A stretch of 64,000 nt of DNA, taken from positions 148,519-212,518 of the forward strand of contig SWBL01000038.1 of NCBI GenBank assembly GCA_024195585.1. The letters run 5' to 3'. This stretch comes from Aureobasidium sp. EXF-3400 (Eukaryota; Ascomycota; Dothideomycetes; Dothideales; Saccotheciaceae). The translations under genes were made by a program, and so were the position numbers. The notes under the pieces are model-generated. The model worked only from the letters and a program-made list of their open reading frames with translations, was not told the DNA's origin and ran no database searches. This document shows, piece after piece, positions 43,799 to 54,099 of the stretch (positions within the stretch are counted from its first letter, which is position 1; the number at the start of each line of letters is the position of its first letter).

Positions 43799-45451
43799 TC
43801 AAGCCTTTCTGGCAAATCTCGCAAGCGCAGGACCAAGCTCGACTTCACCCTGCCTAGCCTTGTTGTTCCTCTTTGCCTGTTCCTTCCTCAACTCCTGGAT
43901 CCTAACTTTACGCTCATCGATAATATTCTTGGATCCCTGCTTACGCAGATACTTTCTCAAACTGCTGTTTTTGCCTCTACCTCTATTCTTGATCTTGGCA
44001 AGTGGGTCCTCAGGTTTTCTGTCTAGATCTCTCTCTTGTTCACGCTGAGCATGCGATGCACGATCCAATTGACCGATGAACTCTGGATCCAGGGAGATCA
44101 TTTCTGGTTGCAGTTTGTTGAGCAGAGACTTGACTTCGCGTTCCTGTCTCTGCTTGGAGTTTTCGAAGAGGGAGATTTCGAGACTGTCAGGGTTGGCTTC
44201 TCCGGCGCCGGGGACGATGACGGAGGAAAAGCCTTTGTTGTGAGAGATGCCGAGAATATCTTCGTAGGGGCACCAGCGTACGCGTTCGATGCGGTTGCCT
44301 TCACCTCCCCAGGCCATGTAGGGGCTCTGGACTTTGACTTGGTCGTTGAGGTTTTTGTTGAAGAGGTCGCGCCAGATTGTTGTTTGAGTGCCCCAGCCCA
44401 CGGCTGTGAGATTTGTGTCGGAGATGTGGACGGAGGAGCCAGGCGAGCGCAGGAAATAATTGTTCACCTCCTTGAACATGCGGACATCCCAGACGGACAT
44501 TTTGGAGTCTTGGCCGGTCGAGACCATGTAGCGTCCTTCTCTGTCAATGGCTAATGATCTGACAGGACCTCTGTGTGCAAGAACTTTGACGAGAGGCTTT
44601 TGGTCGTTAGGAGACCACATGCTGACTGTTCCATTCTGGTGGCCGACGTGTAGAATGGCGTTGTGAGGGTTCTGGCCAAAAGCAGTAGGGGCGCCTTGCT
44701 TTGTAGGGATCTGAGCGACGAGTTTGCCGGTGCTGGTGTCTTGGTATTTGAGCCAGCCGGCGTTTCCAATGGTGGTGAGGAGGAAGTGGAAAGGCAGGAA
44801 CTCCATGTGTGTGACATCAATGTGGTCTTGTAACGTCTGAATCTCAACACCCTGGTGGTCGTAGACGTAGACGTATTTCTTTTGGGCGACGGCGAAGAAC
44901 TGGTTGTTGTGCAGCCACTTTGCATCGCGCACTGTCTCGCCGAGTTGCAACTCACAGCCCAACTTTCCCTTTCTCCAGTCCATGGTGGCGATATGACCTT
45001 TGCGGCCAGCCAGCAGCATGTGCACACCATTGCGCGTGTAGTCGACATTGTAGGGGCCCATGCCATCCAGCCTCAATTCGAATCCCTTCTTTGCCGTCTC
45101 AATGCCAACCTCGCTCTGGATCTCATCCTGTCTGACTTTGTACGTCTTCTCAAGTTCTCCTTCAGTCTCCAGGAAGCCAGCAGTGTTTTCGAGCAGGATT
45201 TCGGCGTCTTTTGCCTTGACGGCGGCGTCCTTGTACTTGTTCTCGAGCGCTCTCAAGTTGCCGCGCAGTTTTCGGTCTTGAATACCGCGGGTGGAAATCT
45301 TGTCGCCTCTGCCATATTGCTTTTGTGCTACGAGGGCGCGTCTCTTGATCTCTACGGCATCTGGGTCGATGGGCGCTGTCGGGCCGCGTGCTTTTGTGGG
45401 TGCTGTGGTCGGTCGTTCGGCGAGGGCGGTGTGGTTTGTTGAGGTTGCCAT
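43799..45451 (-). CDS. UTP7: UTP7/WDR46-type WD40 protein of the small-subunit processome
   Basis: A single exon; from ATG at 45451 (MATSTNHTALAE) it encodes 550 aa. The frame is open 75 codons further up, but that stretch is not protein-like. A basic, helical N-terminus (YGRGDKISTRGIQDRKLRGNL) leads into WD40 repeats (MDWRKGKLGCELQLGETVRDAKWLHN, VSMWSPNDQKPLVKVLAHRGPVRSLAIDREGRYMVSTGQDSKMSVWDVRMFKEV) and the BING4CT-type C-terminus (VQSPYMAWGGEGNRIERVRWCPYEDILGI; SLDPEFIGQLD). The tail is lysine/arginine-rich. This nucleolar protein works in 18S rRNA processing within the U3 processome. Very characteristic; high certainty. Confidence 0.94.
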   Translation of the reverse strand: MATSTNHTALAERPTTAPTKARGPTAPIDPDAVEIKRRALVAQKQYGRGDKISTRGIQDRKLRGNLRALENKYKDAAVKAKDAEILLENTAGFLETEGELEKTYKVRQDEIQSEVGIETAKKGFELRLDGMGPYNVDYTRNGVHMLLAGRKGHIATMDWRKGKLGCELQLGETVRDAKWLHNNQFFAVAQKKYVYVYDHQGVEIQTLQDHIDVTHMEFLPFHFLLTTIGNAGWLKYQDTSTGKLVAQIPTKQGAPTAFGQNPHNAILHVGHQNGTVSMWSPNDQKPLVKVLAHRGPVRSLAIDREGRYMVSTGQDSKMSVWDVRMFKEVNNYFLRSPGSSVHISDTNLTAVGWGTQTTIWRDLFNKNLNDQVKVQSPYMAWGGEGNRIERVRWCPYEDILGISHNKGFSSVIVPGAGEANPDSLEISLFENSKQRQEREVKSLLNKLQPEMISLDPEFIGQLDRASHAQREQERDLDRKPEDPLAKIKNRGRGKNSSLRKYLRKQGSKNIIDERKVRIQELRKEQAKRNNKARQGEVELGPALARFARKA

Positions 45452-47018
45452 GATTGCAGTCGCGCTTGTACTATTCTCTTTCCTTCTCTTAAACAGGCAT
45501 TCCGTAGGTCGCGCGAAAAAAAAGTGCTTGTTCTTTGGTGATTTGGCTGGCAACTTTTTTTGGTTGCGCCTTCCCAGAATTTCTTGCGCTGGAGGCAGGA
45601 AAAGGCCTTGGCACCGCCAAAATCCGCCTTTATCTCCGTCCACAGCTGCAGCATCCAAGAGCTTAACGAGCTTCATGATTTCGACTTGATTTTCCTCTCG
45701 TCCATCAGCTCAACACCTGGTCACGACTCATCGTCCATGTTGATCTCATGGTATTCCTCACTTGGAAAGTCTCGCCGACAGGTGTGAGAATCTTACATGA
45801 ATCATTTTCTTCTTTCTGCTCTGTCTTCGCCTTACGCTGTCATCCATGTCCTTCTCCTGTTTGACACTGGTCATTACTTGCTTGCAATCTCACTTAGCGC
45901 TGCTACGTCTCGTAAACCAGAACATGTCCATGTGAGACATTCGTTGGCTCAATTCGCCGTCACCACACGCCGCCGCATAACCCGCTCTCAGGAGACAGGT
46001 CTATCACTAGGTCCTCGTATTCTTCATCATGACCATGTCACTTGCATTTCTACTCCACACAAGCGCCATCAGAAAGCGCGCCTGAGACGCTACGCACGTA
46101 TTCCATCTCAACCAGTCGCACTCTGCTGTGTCTTTCAAGTGCCGCCATGCACAGTCTGAGAAGGTCTTCACTGACACGACTCCTCCGCTATAATCACTCA
46201 AAGTGTGACCAAGGGGGATCGTCATGACAGGATGTGTTTTGTCTCGCCTTACATTGCACTTTCAATTTCGACATGCTCTACGAGACGCCTGCATCCGATA
46301 CGACGTGGACTCCACCTGTCTTGTTCTATCAGGCCACAGTTTCCTCGAATCTCAACAACATTCACTACCACGTTACATAACTAGAGCACATTTTACGACG
46401 ATCTTCGTCCTGTATGCTCCCCATCACGTAGGTGGAAAGAAGATCTTGTCGGCCAAGGTTCTTGAGCTCGGCCCGCAATGTGGAGGCGGTCAAGATGCTA
46501 TTAATAGAACAGGGACCCCACGTTTAATCCAGCCAAGCCGCCAAGCTCTATGCAAAAACTCAAACTCTGGATAATCCGGATGTCTTTTTACAACTGCAAT
46601 GGAATGAAGTTCTTTCAAACATGTTGTGATTCAGCGCCTCTCAAGCGCATAGCAGGGAAATGAAGGATTGATACACTGGCGCACAGTTAACCAATCTGAT
46701 TCATATCCGACTGCTGCATACAAGTGGATGAAGTATGTAGTTTCAGGACCATCTCTCCGAAAGGCTCAATAAGCTCAGGCGGACCCCATCAAACGGCCTT
46801 ACCTCCTTGGCCGACATCATTTAGCCTCTGGTCAGTGCCGACTCGGCTCTGCGAACACCCACTGACGGTTTGCACATCATCTATCTTGCCACAAGCTTTT
46901 CTATTTTCATCTTCTGGTTTTAGAATCACCCTCGTATACAATGTAGATCTCTATGTGATTGTAGGGGCAGAGGTAGGTGACATCCGTGTCGTCACACAAA
47001 TTCTGCAACACCTCGAAG
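45452..47018. other. Intergenic, 1.6 kb, no feature recognised
   Basis: UTP7 promoter at the left. The rest holds only short frames without coding character on either strand. Confidence 0.55.
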
Positions 47019-47139
47019 AATATATAAGAGTCTTGTTTGACCTCCCAGTCAACTCCATCATCACAACAATCTTCTTCACTACCATCCTCTTCTCAACACA
47101 TCTCTACACAACCAAACAACCAACACAACAACCAACAAA
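47019..47139 (+). promoter_or_regulatory. TATA box and leader of the PhiA-type gene
   Basis: AATATATAAGAG at 47019-47030 lies about 115 bp before the start codon. It is followed by a C/A/T-rich leader ending in CAACCAACAAA before ATG, as in strongly expressed fungal genes. Confidence 0.6.
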
Positions 47140-47934
47140 ATGAGAACCTCCATGATCATCTCCTCCTTGGCCCTGGCTCTGCCTGCCTTTGCTGCCCCTG
47201 TTACTTCTTCCTCATCCACTGCCTCTGGCTGCGTTGCTAAGGACAACGCCTGCCGTGCCAGCGACCCCGTCACTGGTCTTTCCGCCAACCAGGCCCAATG
47301 CTCTGCCGACAACGCCGCCTGCAAGGGTGCTTGCGAGGATGCTTGGAACACCTGCAGAAACACCCGCGGCTCTGATGGCCTCTCTGCCAACATGGCCCAG
47401 TGTGCCGCCGACTACGCTGCTTGCCTTGGCGAGAACCCCTTCGACAAGCGCTCTGCCCCCTCTGGTGCCTTTGGCGGTCTTGCCATCCACTCTGGCTCCA
47501 ACATCCAGTTCGCTCCCGTCAACGCTGCTGGCCAAAAGTTCTGGCTCTTGAAGGACTCCCAGACCTACTGCCCCGACGTCGTCGGCTCCGCATGCCCCAA
47601 CACTACTTCCACCCAGTTCGCTGGTGGTGACAACACTCTCAGCCTTGACACCATCGTCCCTGGTGGCCAGCAGGTCTACGTTGCCGTCGACGGTAGCTTG
47701 AGCTTCACTGCTCCTCACTCTGCTTCCACTGGCACTGGATCTTTCGTTACTGGCTTCAGCGTTGCCCAGAACGGCGAGCACATCCAGTTCCAGGGTGATG
47801 ACTGGCTTGCCTGCCCTAACGGTGATCACTACGCTGTTTACGCTGCTGCCATTGCCAAGGATGCTTCTGCATGCCTTAACTTCGCTTTCAGAATTGCCGA
47901 GTCCACTGCTCCTGCCGCTTGGGAGTACAACTAA
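47140..47934 (+). CDS. PhiA-type cell-wall protein with added N-terminal Cys-rich region
   Basis: An intronless 264-aa product. MRTSMIISSLALALPAFAAP is a signal peptide. Residues of about 30-97 hold two related Cys-rich segments, GLSANQAQCSADNAAC and GLSANMAQCAADYAAC, and a CEDAWNTC pair. A dibasic FDKR then forms a Kex2-type site. From about residue 105 the PhiA/IgE-binding wall-protein domain follows: GLAIHSGSNIQFAPVNAAGQKFWL, CPDVVGSACP, VPGGQQVYVAVDGSLSFTAPHS and WLACPNGDHYAVYAA. PhiA is a conidial/phialide wall protein in Aspergillus. Codon bias is extreme, so expression is probably very high. Wall location is strongly supported; processing is inference. Confidence 0.9.
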   Translation: MRTSMIISSLALALPAFAAPVTSSSSTASGCVAKDNACRASDPVTGLSANQAQCSADNAACKGACEDAWNTCRNTRGSDGLSANMAQCAADYAACLGENPFDKRSAPSGAFGGLAIHSGSNIQFAPVNAAGQKFWLLKDSQTYCPDVVGSACPNTTSTQFAGGDNTLSLDTIVPGGQQVYVAVDGSLSFTAPHSASTGTGSFVTGFSVAQNGEHIQFQGDDWLACPNGDHYAVYAAAIAKDASACLNFAFRIAESTAPAAWEYN

Positions 47935-48364
47935 ACGTGCTCTTTTGCATAAGAAGATCTCCTGGTGAGATCTTCAGCATCTTACTCGAGTTTGGATGAC
48001 TGGGTTTCCAGTCGTCTTTAGCTTTGTTTTTTGAGCTTTCTTGCATTGCTTGAGCGTCCTTTACACACATTCGTTTTATACCAATACTTGCTTTTTTCTG
48101 CTGTTTGCATAGCATACTTTGTACATATTACAACCATTGGTTTACACTTTATAGACAAAATGAGATTAGAGCATTTCTCTTACCTACTTTACATGTCCTC
48201 TGCATATCGTGACTCGACATAAATACTCAAAATACACTTCGTAGTTTGCTGGCATAGAGCATGCATCAAAGAAGGGCGCCAGCTCGTCAACTCAATTAAT
48301 TTGTAGTTAAAGTATGCTCTTCGTTCTTGCATCCATCCCATCGTATGACCCACATCCCCACCCC
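47935..48364. other. Convergent 3' flanks, no gene
   Basis: AT-rich 3' UTR-like sequence; a short GAAGATCTCCTGGTGAGATCTTC hairpin lies just after the PhiA stop (about 47,953-47,975). Confidence 0.5.
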
Positions 48365-49039
48365 TTACTGACCAAAGTTCGAGGCTTCCTCTTGAGGTCT
48401 CCTGTCCCATTCCAGGCGTCTGCGGGCCTGCAACTCTAGTCTAAACGCAGGATAAGCACGCCATAGATCTCTATCAAAGTCCTTGGCTCTCTCGCGGATT
48501 TCGTGAATGTTATCGCGGACGGCTTGTCTAGTGTCCTGCTCAATCACGCAAAGCGCGTCAAAGTCTCGGTCGCTTGCCGCAGAAATTTCCATCCATGTAG
48601 CTCGATCGGCGCAATATGTCGTTTCTAGGTTTGTGGCGATCAGGAACAGAGCCCAGGTGTAGAAATCGCTCATGTCGAATTTGTAGGTGTGCGGGTTGTG
48701 GAACATCATGTTGATGATGATTGTTGCTTTGTTCTGCTGCAAGATACCGAGGTATGTAGCGTCTACGTGAGCCTGGAAATAGTCGATTATGTGGCTGGGA
48801 TCCATGTTTACGATTGTGAAATCCAGTGCTGTTGTAGTCTTTCTAGCGACGTCTTCGTACTCGCGATGGATGAGGCGGCATGTGACGGTGACAGCTGAGG
48901 TCGCGACTTTGTGATCTAAGGACCCGGAGGTGTCGCTATACAGTCTTATGCGACGGGGTGTATGTGAGAGTACGATATACTCATAGATACGGACTCGCAG
49001 CTCTGCCGGCAGCGTCATGAATGTTGTGCGTTCAATCAT
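48365..49039 (-). CDS. F-box-like protein
   Basis: A single exon encodes 224 aa, MIERTTFMTLPAELRVRIYEYIVLS. The opening FMTLPAELRVRIYEY matches the F-box/2EXR-like start (LP.ELR..IYEY) of a very large Pezizomycotina family of putative SCF substrate receptors. The rest (LRACRLIHREYEDVA-type segment; here VTVTCRLIHREYEDVARKT) is the usual following helix; no leucine-rich or WD repeats are seen. Target unknown. Confidence 0.75.
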   Translation of the reverse strand: MIERTTFMTLPAELRVRIYEYIVLSHTPRRIRLYSDTSGSLDHKVATSAVTVTCRLIHREYEDVARKTTTALDFTIVNMDPSHIIDYFQAHVDATYLGILQQNKATIIINMMFHNPHTYKFDMSDFYTWALFLIATNLETTYCADRATWMEISAASDRDFDALCVIEQDTRQAVRDNIHEIRERAKDFDRDLWRAYPAFRLELQARRRLEWDRRPQEEASNFGQ

Positions 49040-50615
49040 GATTCACATCTCGCGCAGGCCCCAATTGGATATCTCTACAGACCAGTGTCGTTCAGCAGAA
49101 TCTCAGTAAGAAGTGTTTGGATTGGCAAGAATTTTGATGATATCAACACAAGGTGTCTCAAGGCCCGATCGAAGAACCGGTTTTTGGACCCAGAACGGCA
49201 ATGCTGACCACACGATCCAGAGTGAGAGTCATGGTTGTAGGTATGACCCTGGCTACACTCCCCCTTCTGTTCAAAATCCAGCTCCTCATTGTGATCGCTC
49301 CGCAACACCATTTCTTCCATGACGAGAAAACTTGTAGATACGGAGTGAGAATGTTAAGTCAAAGTCGTCGTAATTCTGCTTTACGTGTCGTTGTCTCGTG
49401 ATCGAAACCAGAAAATGACACCCATAGATTCGAACCCGTCGGCGAACCAACGAAATCAAGCTCACTTCGATCAGAATCCAGAGAAAGCCGTCAGGTGCTA
49501 AGGTATCAAAGACATTCGTATGAGTTCAGACTCGATTGAATCAGAAAACTAACAATTACACGATGGAATGCATTAATCGTTGCCGACCCTCCCTCTCACG
49601 TTCCTCCTCTTGTGCATAGATTCTGTACATCCGGGATCAAACATCCCAAAGACTGACATAACCATCCTCTCCGCGGGTTTACCTTCGACCATGATGGAGA
49701 TATCGAGGGTGCATACTCGATAGACTCAAACATTTTGTAAAGGGCTGTGGGATGATGTATGTGTGGAGGACGTCCATGTTACAGCAGGTGACTAGCTTCT
49801 CATTGACACCTTGTAGAGTGCTTCGAGGTTGGAATGTAGGACCTTGAGTTATACTTTGTGCCATCTCTTCCAACAGGTCATCTCGCCAGTACGGGTTCAC
49901 ATCAGCAATTCCTTCTGGATTCGTGCAGGGCCCGTTGATGCAATCTCCTCGGGAATGTCCTGCGACATGATTGCTTACCATAGAGTTTAGCAAGGCGGAT
50001 TAATTCATTCGATTGGGATATGCTACAGTATACGAGAACTGTTGGCACATGTCTTTTGGAAATTTTCTGAGTGGTATAAGCAATCTACTAGGAGGCAAGT
50101 TGTACTTTTGTCTGTAGATGAGAACATACGGAGTACAGGGCTTCCCACGGGGCTCTCGGGAGCATCGGATCAAATAATGCCTAAGCTAAGCATTGATTAA
50201 CGATACCACAGGATGGTACCCTCTCGGGCTTTTGGGTCATCTTAGCCAGCCAATCAGTACGAACGATAAGTGATAGGCGAGGATACTACTACCAATAAAC
50301 CATGATGCACGCATGCCAAAAACCGAAAACCCTAAATCGGCTGTTTAATCGACTTTGATGCATGTTTGAATACTAGTCCTAAATCTGACCAGAATGATCA
50401 GAAGCCCAAGGTCACTTTGGTTTGTTCGTGAGTAGCACCACACTAAGCACCAGTGACGTCATGAGGCAGAATCCACTGAGTTCAATGCTGACAGAGTTCA
50501 TCTTTTCCTGGCCTAAGAGACATTTATTGATTCGACTGAGCTTTAAAAACAGATCTCGCGAGCATCCAAACATTGACAGATGTCACCGCAGCATAAGACC
50601 ACCCCTTGATTTCTC
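49040..50615. other. Intergenic, 1.6 kb; a weak ORF and a tRNA-like box only
   Basis: A minus-strand frame at 49,679-49,981 (MVSNHVAGHSRGD..., about 100 codons) has mildly protein-like composition but no context. Near 49,430 a GGGTTCGAATC B-box-like motif occurs on the minus strand without a complete cloverleaf. Confidence 0.45.
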
Positions 50616-51500
50616 ATGGATCCTACCACAGCAGCTCTTTCTACAGAACCCGCAGACCCTATAGGGCTCATAGATGAATGTAGCCTGGACGATGTAACCG
50701 CTTCAGCTGTGCTGCAACAACTTTCAATGCCGCCAAGAGCCTCTGTGCATATCAAAGGCTATCATAACGACCGTGCTAATGTCAGCCATCCTGTCATCGA
50801 TTTCGATATATGGATCGACTGCCCCGTGGAATCTTCTACAGATAGCATACAACTCAAGGGATCCGATTCTGCTGGATGGTCAACAGCAGTAAATCCGTCA
50901 TTAGATCAGATCAACTCTGTCGGCGATCAAAGTGCTTGGCTCAAGGAAACCCTGACAACTACACGCATCGGCACAACTATCGGATCAATCCTTATAGAAA
51001 AGGAGATTAACTCTTGCGACGTGATGGCAATCAGAGCAAATGCAAGACGCTGCGCGGACGCTGTGAAATATGCCGGATCCTTGGATGTTGAAATACACTC
51101 GGCAGGCCTTACATCTACAGTATTGCCGTCCGGAGTCACTTATGACGTCGGAATGCCACAAATTGAGCCCTTTGTAACAGTCAAGCAAGAATGGGTTGTT
51201 GATTGGCCTCTCCAGGGAGATCCGCTTGCTGGTCGGACCGCACCATTCCGCTTGCCCTCGCCCGCAAACATAAGGAGGCTGACAGCCTCGAACCGCACTT
51301 GGCTGAATAGATTACAACATGCAATGGTCGACGGTCACCATGGATATGTCAAATTGAGTGACGAGATTGTTAATGAGACTTCGCCAAGGATGAAAGCTGT
51401 CAGGTCGAGAGACTTGAGGACAGTGGTGTGCAGTCAATATGAGCTGCGCGATCTCAGTCGGAGGTACACAAGAACGGATACGTGGGGCGGCGACGAGTAG
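50616..51500 (+). CDS. Hypothetical protein (294 aa)
   Basis: A single exon, MDPTTAALSTEPADPIGLIDE, encodes 294 aa. The frame is long, and composition is protein-like with hydrophobic beta-type segments (ASVHIKGYHNDRANVSHPVIDFDIWIDCP; PFVTVKQEWVVDWPLQGDPL). No signal peptide, membrane segment or known motif. I do not recognise the family; it may be a lineage-specific protein. Confidence 0.6.
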   Translation: MDPTTAALSTEPADPIGLIDECSLDDVTASAVLQQLSMPPRASVHIKGYHNDRANVSHPVIDFDIWIDCPVESSTDSIQLKGSDSAGWSTAVNPSLDQINSVGDQSAWLKETLTTTRIGTTIGSILIEKEINSCDVMAIRANARRCADAVKYAGSLDVEIHSAGLTSTVLPSGVTYDVGMPQIEPFVTVKQEWVVDWPLQGDPLAGRTAPFRLPSPANIRRLTASNRTWLNRLQHAMVDGHHGYVKLSDEIVNETSPRMKAVRSRDLRTVVCSQYELRDLSRRYTRTDTWGGDE

Positions 51501-52130
51501 TCCGTTAAGGCGGACTGCCGAATTTAAGCATGGGTATATAGTTCTTGTCGATGTTATGGGCGCTGTACAAATAATGACCTGATGTATTTCTTCTTGACTC
51601 CAATTACGGAGAACTTCCTTGTTGATCAGTATCCTGACCGGGACTGCCATCAACGTTTGTGTTGTTCGTGTTTTGTATGCAGCGATATCGTCCATATCTA
51701 TTGCAAGTGACGCCAGAACAATGGAGTAAACGTGTTCCAGAACTTATGAAAGCCTGCCGCCAGAGTTTGCGACTTTCAATCTGCAGGTTCTTGTCAGACG
51801 TGTAGATGTTAGCTATTGGTTCGCACAATCCCTTAATATTGTACTCTCCTTAAGCTACTGCTCACAAACACACTCTAAACTATTGGGTGTTATGTCACAA
51901 TCTGCTGTCACGCTAGGAAGATGGAATGCCAGGTAATTGAGACGGAGCAGGTAACGCAGTCGTCCCTTTGCGCCATAAGATTGAGGGTGTGCTACACTTT
52001 TATGCGCGGAGTCATGTAGATGCATAATTATGCAAACAAGAAACGCGTCGGCAATCCACCTTGATTGCCTTACTCTTGCAACTGATCAAACCACACAACG
52101 AGACGAAATAGTCCGGCAAGACCAGAGACA
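51501..52130. other. Intergenic, no feature recognised
   Basis: Between the 294-aa hypothetical and the CENP-S gene, presumably including the CENP-S promoter. Confidence 0.55.
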
Positions 52131-52737
52131 ATGGCAGATGTGGATGCGAGCGACAAAGTCGATGTAAGTATCTCGCGTTCCTGTCTCAAAGGCCGCAAAG
52201 CATTGTCTGCATCCGCCGTCATTGAATTTCGCGTTTCGTTCGCCTTCTGTATCAATGCCATCACCGAGCTTCATCAAAATATTATCACAATCATCAAACC
52301 TCCCTCGACCAAAACCCTTCGTTATCGAATTTCTATATCCACCTTGACATCCGTGATCTTCACAATCGTTGACCGATCATCTGTCTGACTTTCACGACAG
52401 CGTCTCAAATCCGCCCTCTGGTACAGCATCGGCACAATCATTGACGCCATATCCCTCGACCAAGATCTCAACGCTACTCCTCAATTCATCGGTGCATTGA
52501 CAGAACTAGTCTGGTCTCAGATACTCACTTCTGGTGCCGATTTGGAGGCTTTTGCAAAGTGAGTGTCAACCTGCCTTCCACCCCACCCTCCACCTCTGCC
52601 TTCCTTGCTGATGAAATCACAGACACGCTGGCAGAGATACTGTGGATGTCAAGGATGTACTGTTGCTCGTGCGTAGAAATGAGCAGTTGAAAGAGGTGTT
52701 GGAGGAAGCATTGAAGGAGATCAAGAAACGAGTATGA
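52131..52737 (+). CDS. MHF1: CENP-S / MHF1 histone-fold protein
   Basis: Exons 52131..52163, 52401..52558 and 52623..52737 (101 aa). The first intron is long (237 nt, GTAAGT to CGACAG), the second 64 nt (GTGAGT to CACAG). The product reads MADVDASDKVD, then RLKSALWYSIGTIIDAISLD, NATPQFIGALTELVWSQILTSGADLEAFAK and HAGRDTVDVKDVLLLVRRNE. This is the diagnostic CENP-S histone fold. The protein pairs with CENP-X/MHF2, serves in the constitutive centromere network, and binds FANCM/Mph1 at stalled forks. The long first intron could hide a micro-exon, but the direct junction reads well. Confidence 0.93.
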
Positions 52738-52898
52738 GATTACACGACGATCGATGCACACTCATCGAACTCGGACCACGAAAACATGTCTCGATGCTAT
52801 TCGCGACTATCATTATGGCTCGTCTGCTATATCATCTATTGCGGACATCTTTCCATCCTACATCATAACCAGGTTCGTCGCTAAAACTCTGACATTGT

Positions 52899-54099
52899 TT
52901 ATTGCTTGTCGGGGAAACCGAGGTTGACCTTGAAGAACAGAATCAGCAGCTGCAGGACTATGAGTCAGGACGATACGTACGCCAAAGGCAGGATACACAA
53001 AACGGTTAGGCGGGTGTGTCTTCGAGATGTTGTCGAGCGCCTTGACATCACCCGAGTCGAGCTTGATCAATCTCATATTCTCCTCGATACGTGATGGTGT
53101 CACCGATTTGGGAATGACGGAGCTTCCTCGAGCGACTGTTGCACGAGCAGAATGTATCAGCGGGATGCTAATGTGGCAGGAGGTTGACTTGAGAAGGACT
53201 TACTGTGGTAACTCAAGAGAACAGTACCAGGCGAAACATCATGTTTCTTTGCAACCTCTTGAATTTCTTTTTCCTGGAACAAAGGCGAGCCAGTGCTACC
53301 CAATGGACTGTATGCATTAATCAAAATCCCCTTCTCCTTGCAGTAATCCACAATTTCTTGTTGGGGGAGGTAAGGGTGGTTTTCAATCTGGTTAGCAGCA
53401 GGAGTGATTTTGGCTTCCTTCATCAGCTCTTCCAAGAAAGGAACAGAAAAGTTGGCAACACCGATGGCCTTTGTTTTGCCGGTCTTGAGAACAGCTTCCA
53501 TTTCTTTCCAAGTTTGGGTGTATGACCAGGACTTGTCGAGGTCGCGCGAGCCGTCGGGGAGTTTAGGGAGTTTTGGGTCGTTGCCGTTCGGGTTCATAGG
53601 GACTGGCCAGTGCATAAGGTACAAGTCGACTGTTTTTCCGTGTCAGGTGCTGCCTGTGGGCTTGAGGAAAACGGAGTGATATACCGTAATCAAGACCAAG
53701 GGATTTTAGACTGAGGTCGAGGTTCTCCTCTACTCGTGAGTGATAGGTACACCAAAGCTCTGCAAACCGCTGTAAGCTCGACTTGAATTTTCCGGTCGCT
53801 TTGGAGATACTCACTGGTGGTAACAAAGATGTCCTCGCGCTTGATGCCCGACTTGAAGCCTTCGGCCAGACCTTGACCAACTTCATCTTCGTTGCCATAG
53901 ACGTAAGCAGCGTCAATGTGCTTGTAGCCGACCTTGAGAGCATGCGAAACAGCATTCTTGACCTCGCCGGGAGCAGACTGCCACGTTCCCAGACCTGTAC
54001 CAAGCTCAGTCCAGCACGTCAAGCTGAGAAACAGTAACCACACGTACCGAGAGCAGGCATCTTAGCGCCTGTATTGAGGGTAAAGACGGTATCAGACAT
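52899..54099 (-). CDS. Aldo-keto reductase (glycerol dehydrogenase / uronate reductase type)
   Basis: Complement of exons 54048..54099, 53815..53994, 53685..53759, 53204..53629, 52981..53135 and 52899..52928 (305 aa); five introns of 52-68 nt all in phase. Catalytic tetrad: Asp and Tyr in [11 protein letters not shown], Lys in VTTKLWCTYH, His in LYLMHWPVP. The NADPH site is [19 protein letters not shown]. The start [22 protein letters not shown] is typical. Closest by memory are fungal Gld1/Gcy1 glycerol dehydrogenases and the GaaA-type D-galacturonate/D-glucuronate reductases. Next to a myo-inositol oxygenase, reduction of D-glucuronate to L-gulonate is the attractive role (inference). Divergent from the MIOX gene. 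Confidence 0.92.

Noticed and set aside
45452..45676. 75-codon N-terminal extension of the UTP7 frame
   Set aside because: Composition is unlike UTP7 N-termini, and the ATG at 45451 fits the family start.
47212..47829. Minus-strand 205-codon ORF opposite the PhiA-type gene
   Set aside because: Shadow of a high-bias gene; no independent evidence.
49400..49510. tRNA-like sequence on the minus strand with a GGGTTCGAATC B-box and a GTTGG-TTCG-CCGAC hairpin like a variable arm
   Set aside because: The T-stem does not pair, U33 is missing from the only possible anticodon loop and the D-arm region is far too long. At best a degraded type II tRNA.
49679..49993. Minus-strand ~100-codon ORF as a gene
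   Set aside because: No family, no splice context and only weak coding character, so it is mentioned in the intergenic entry only.
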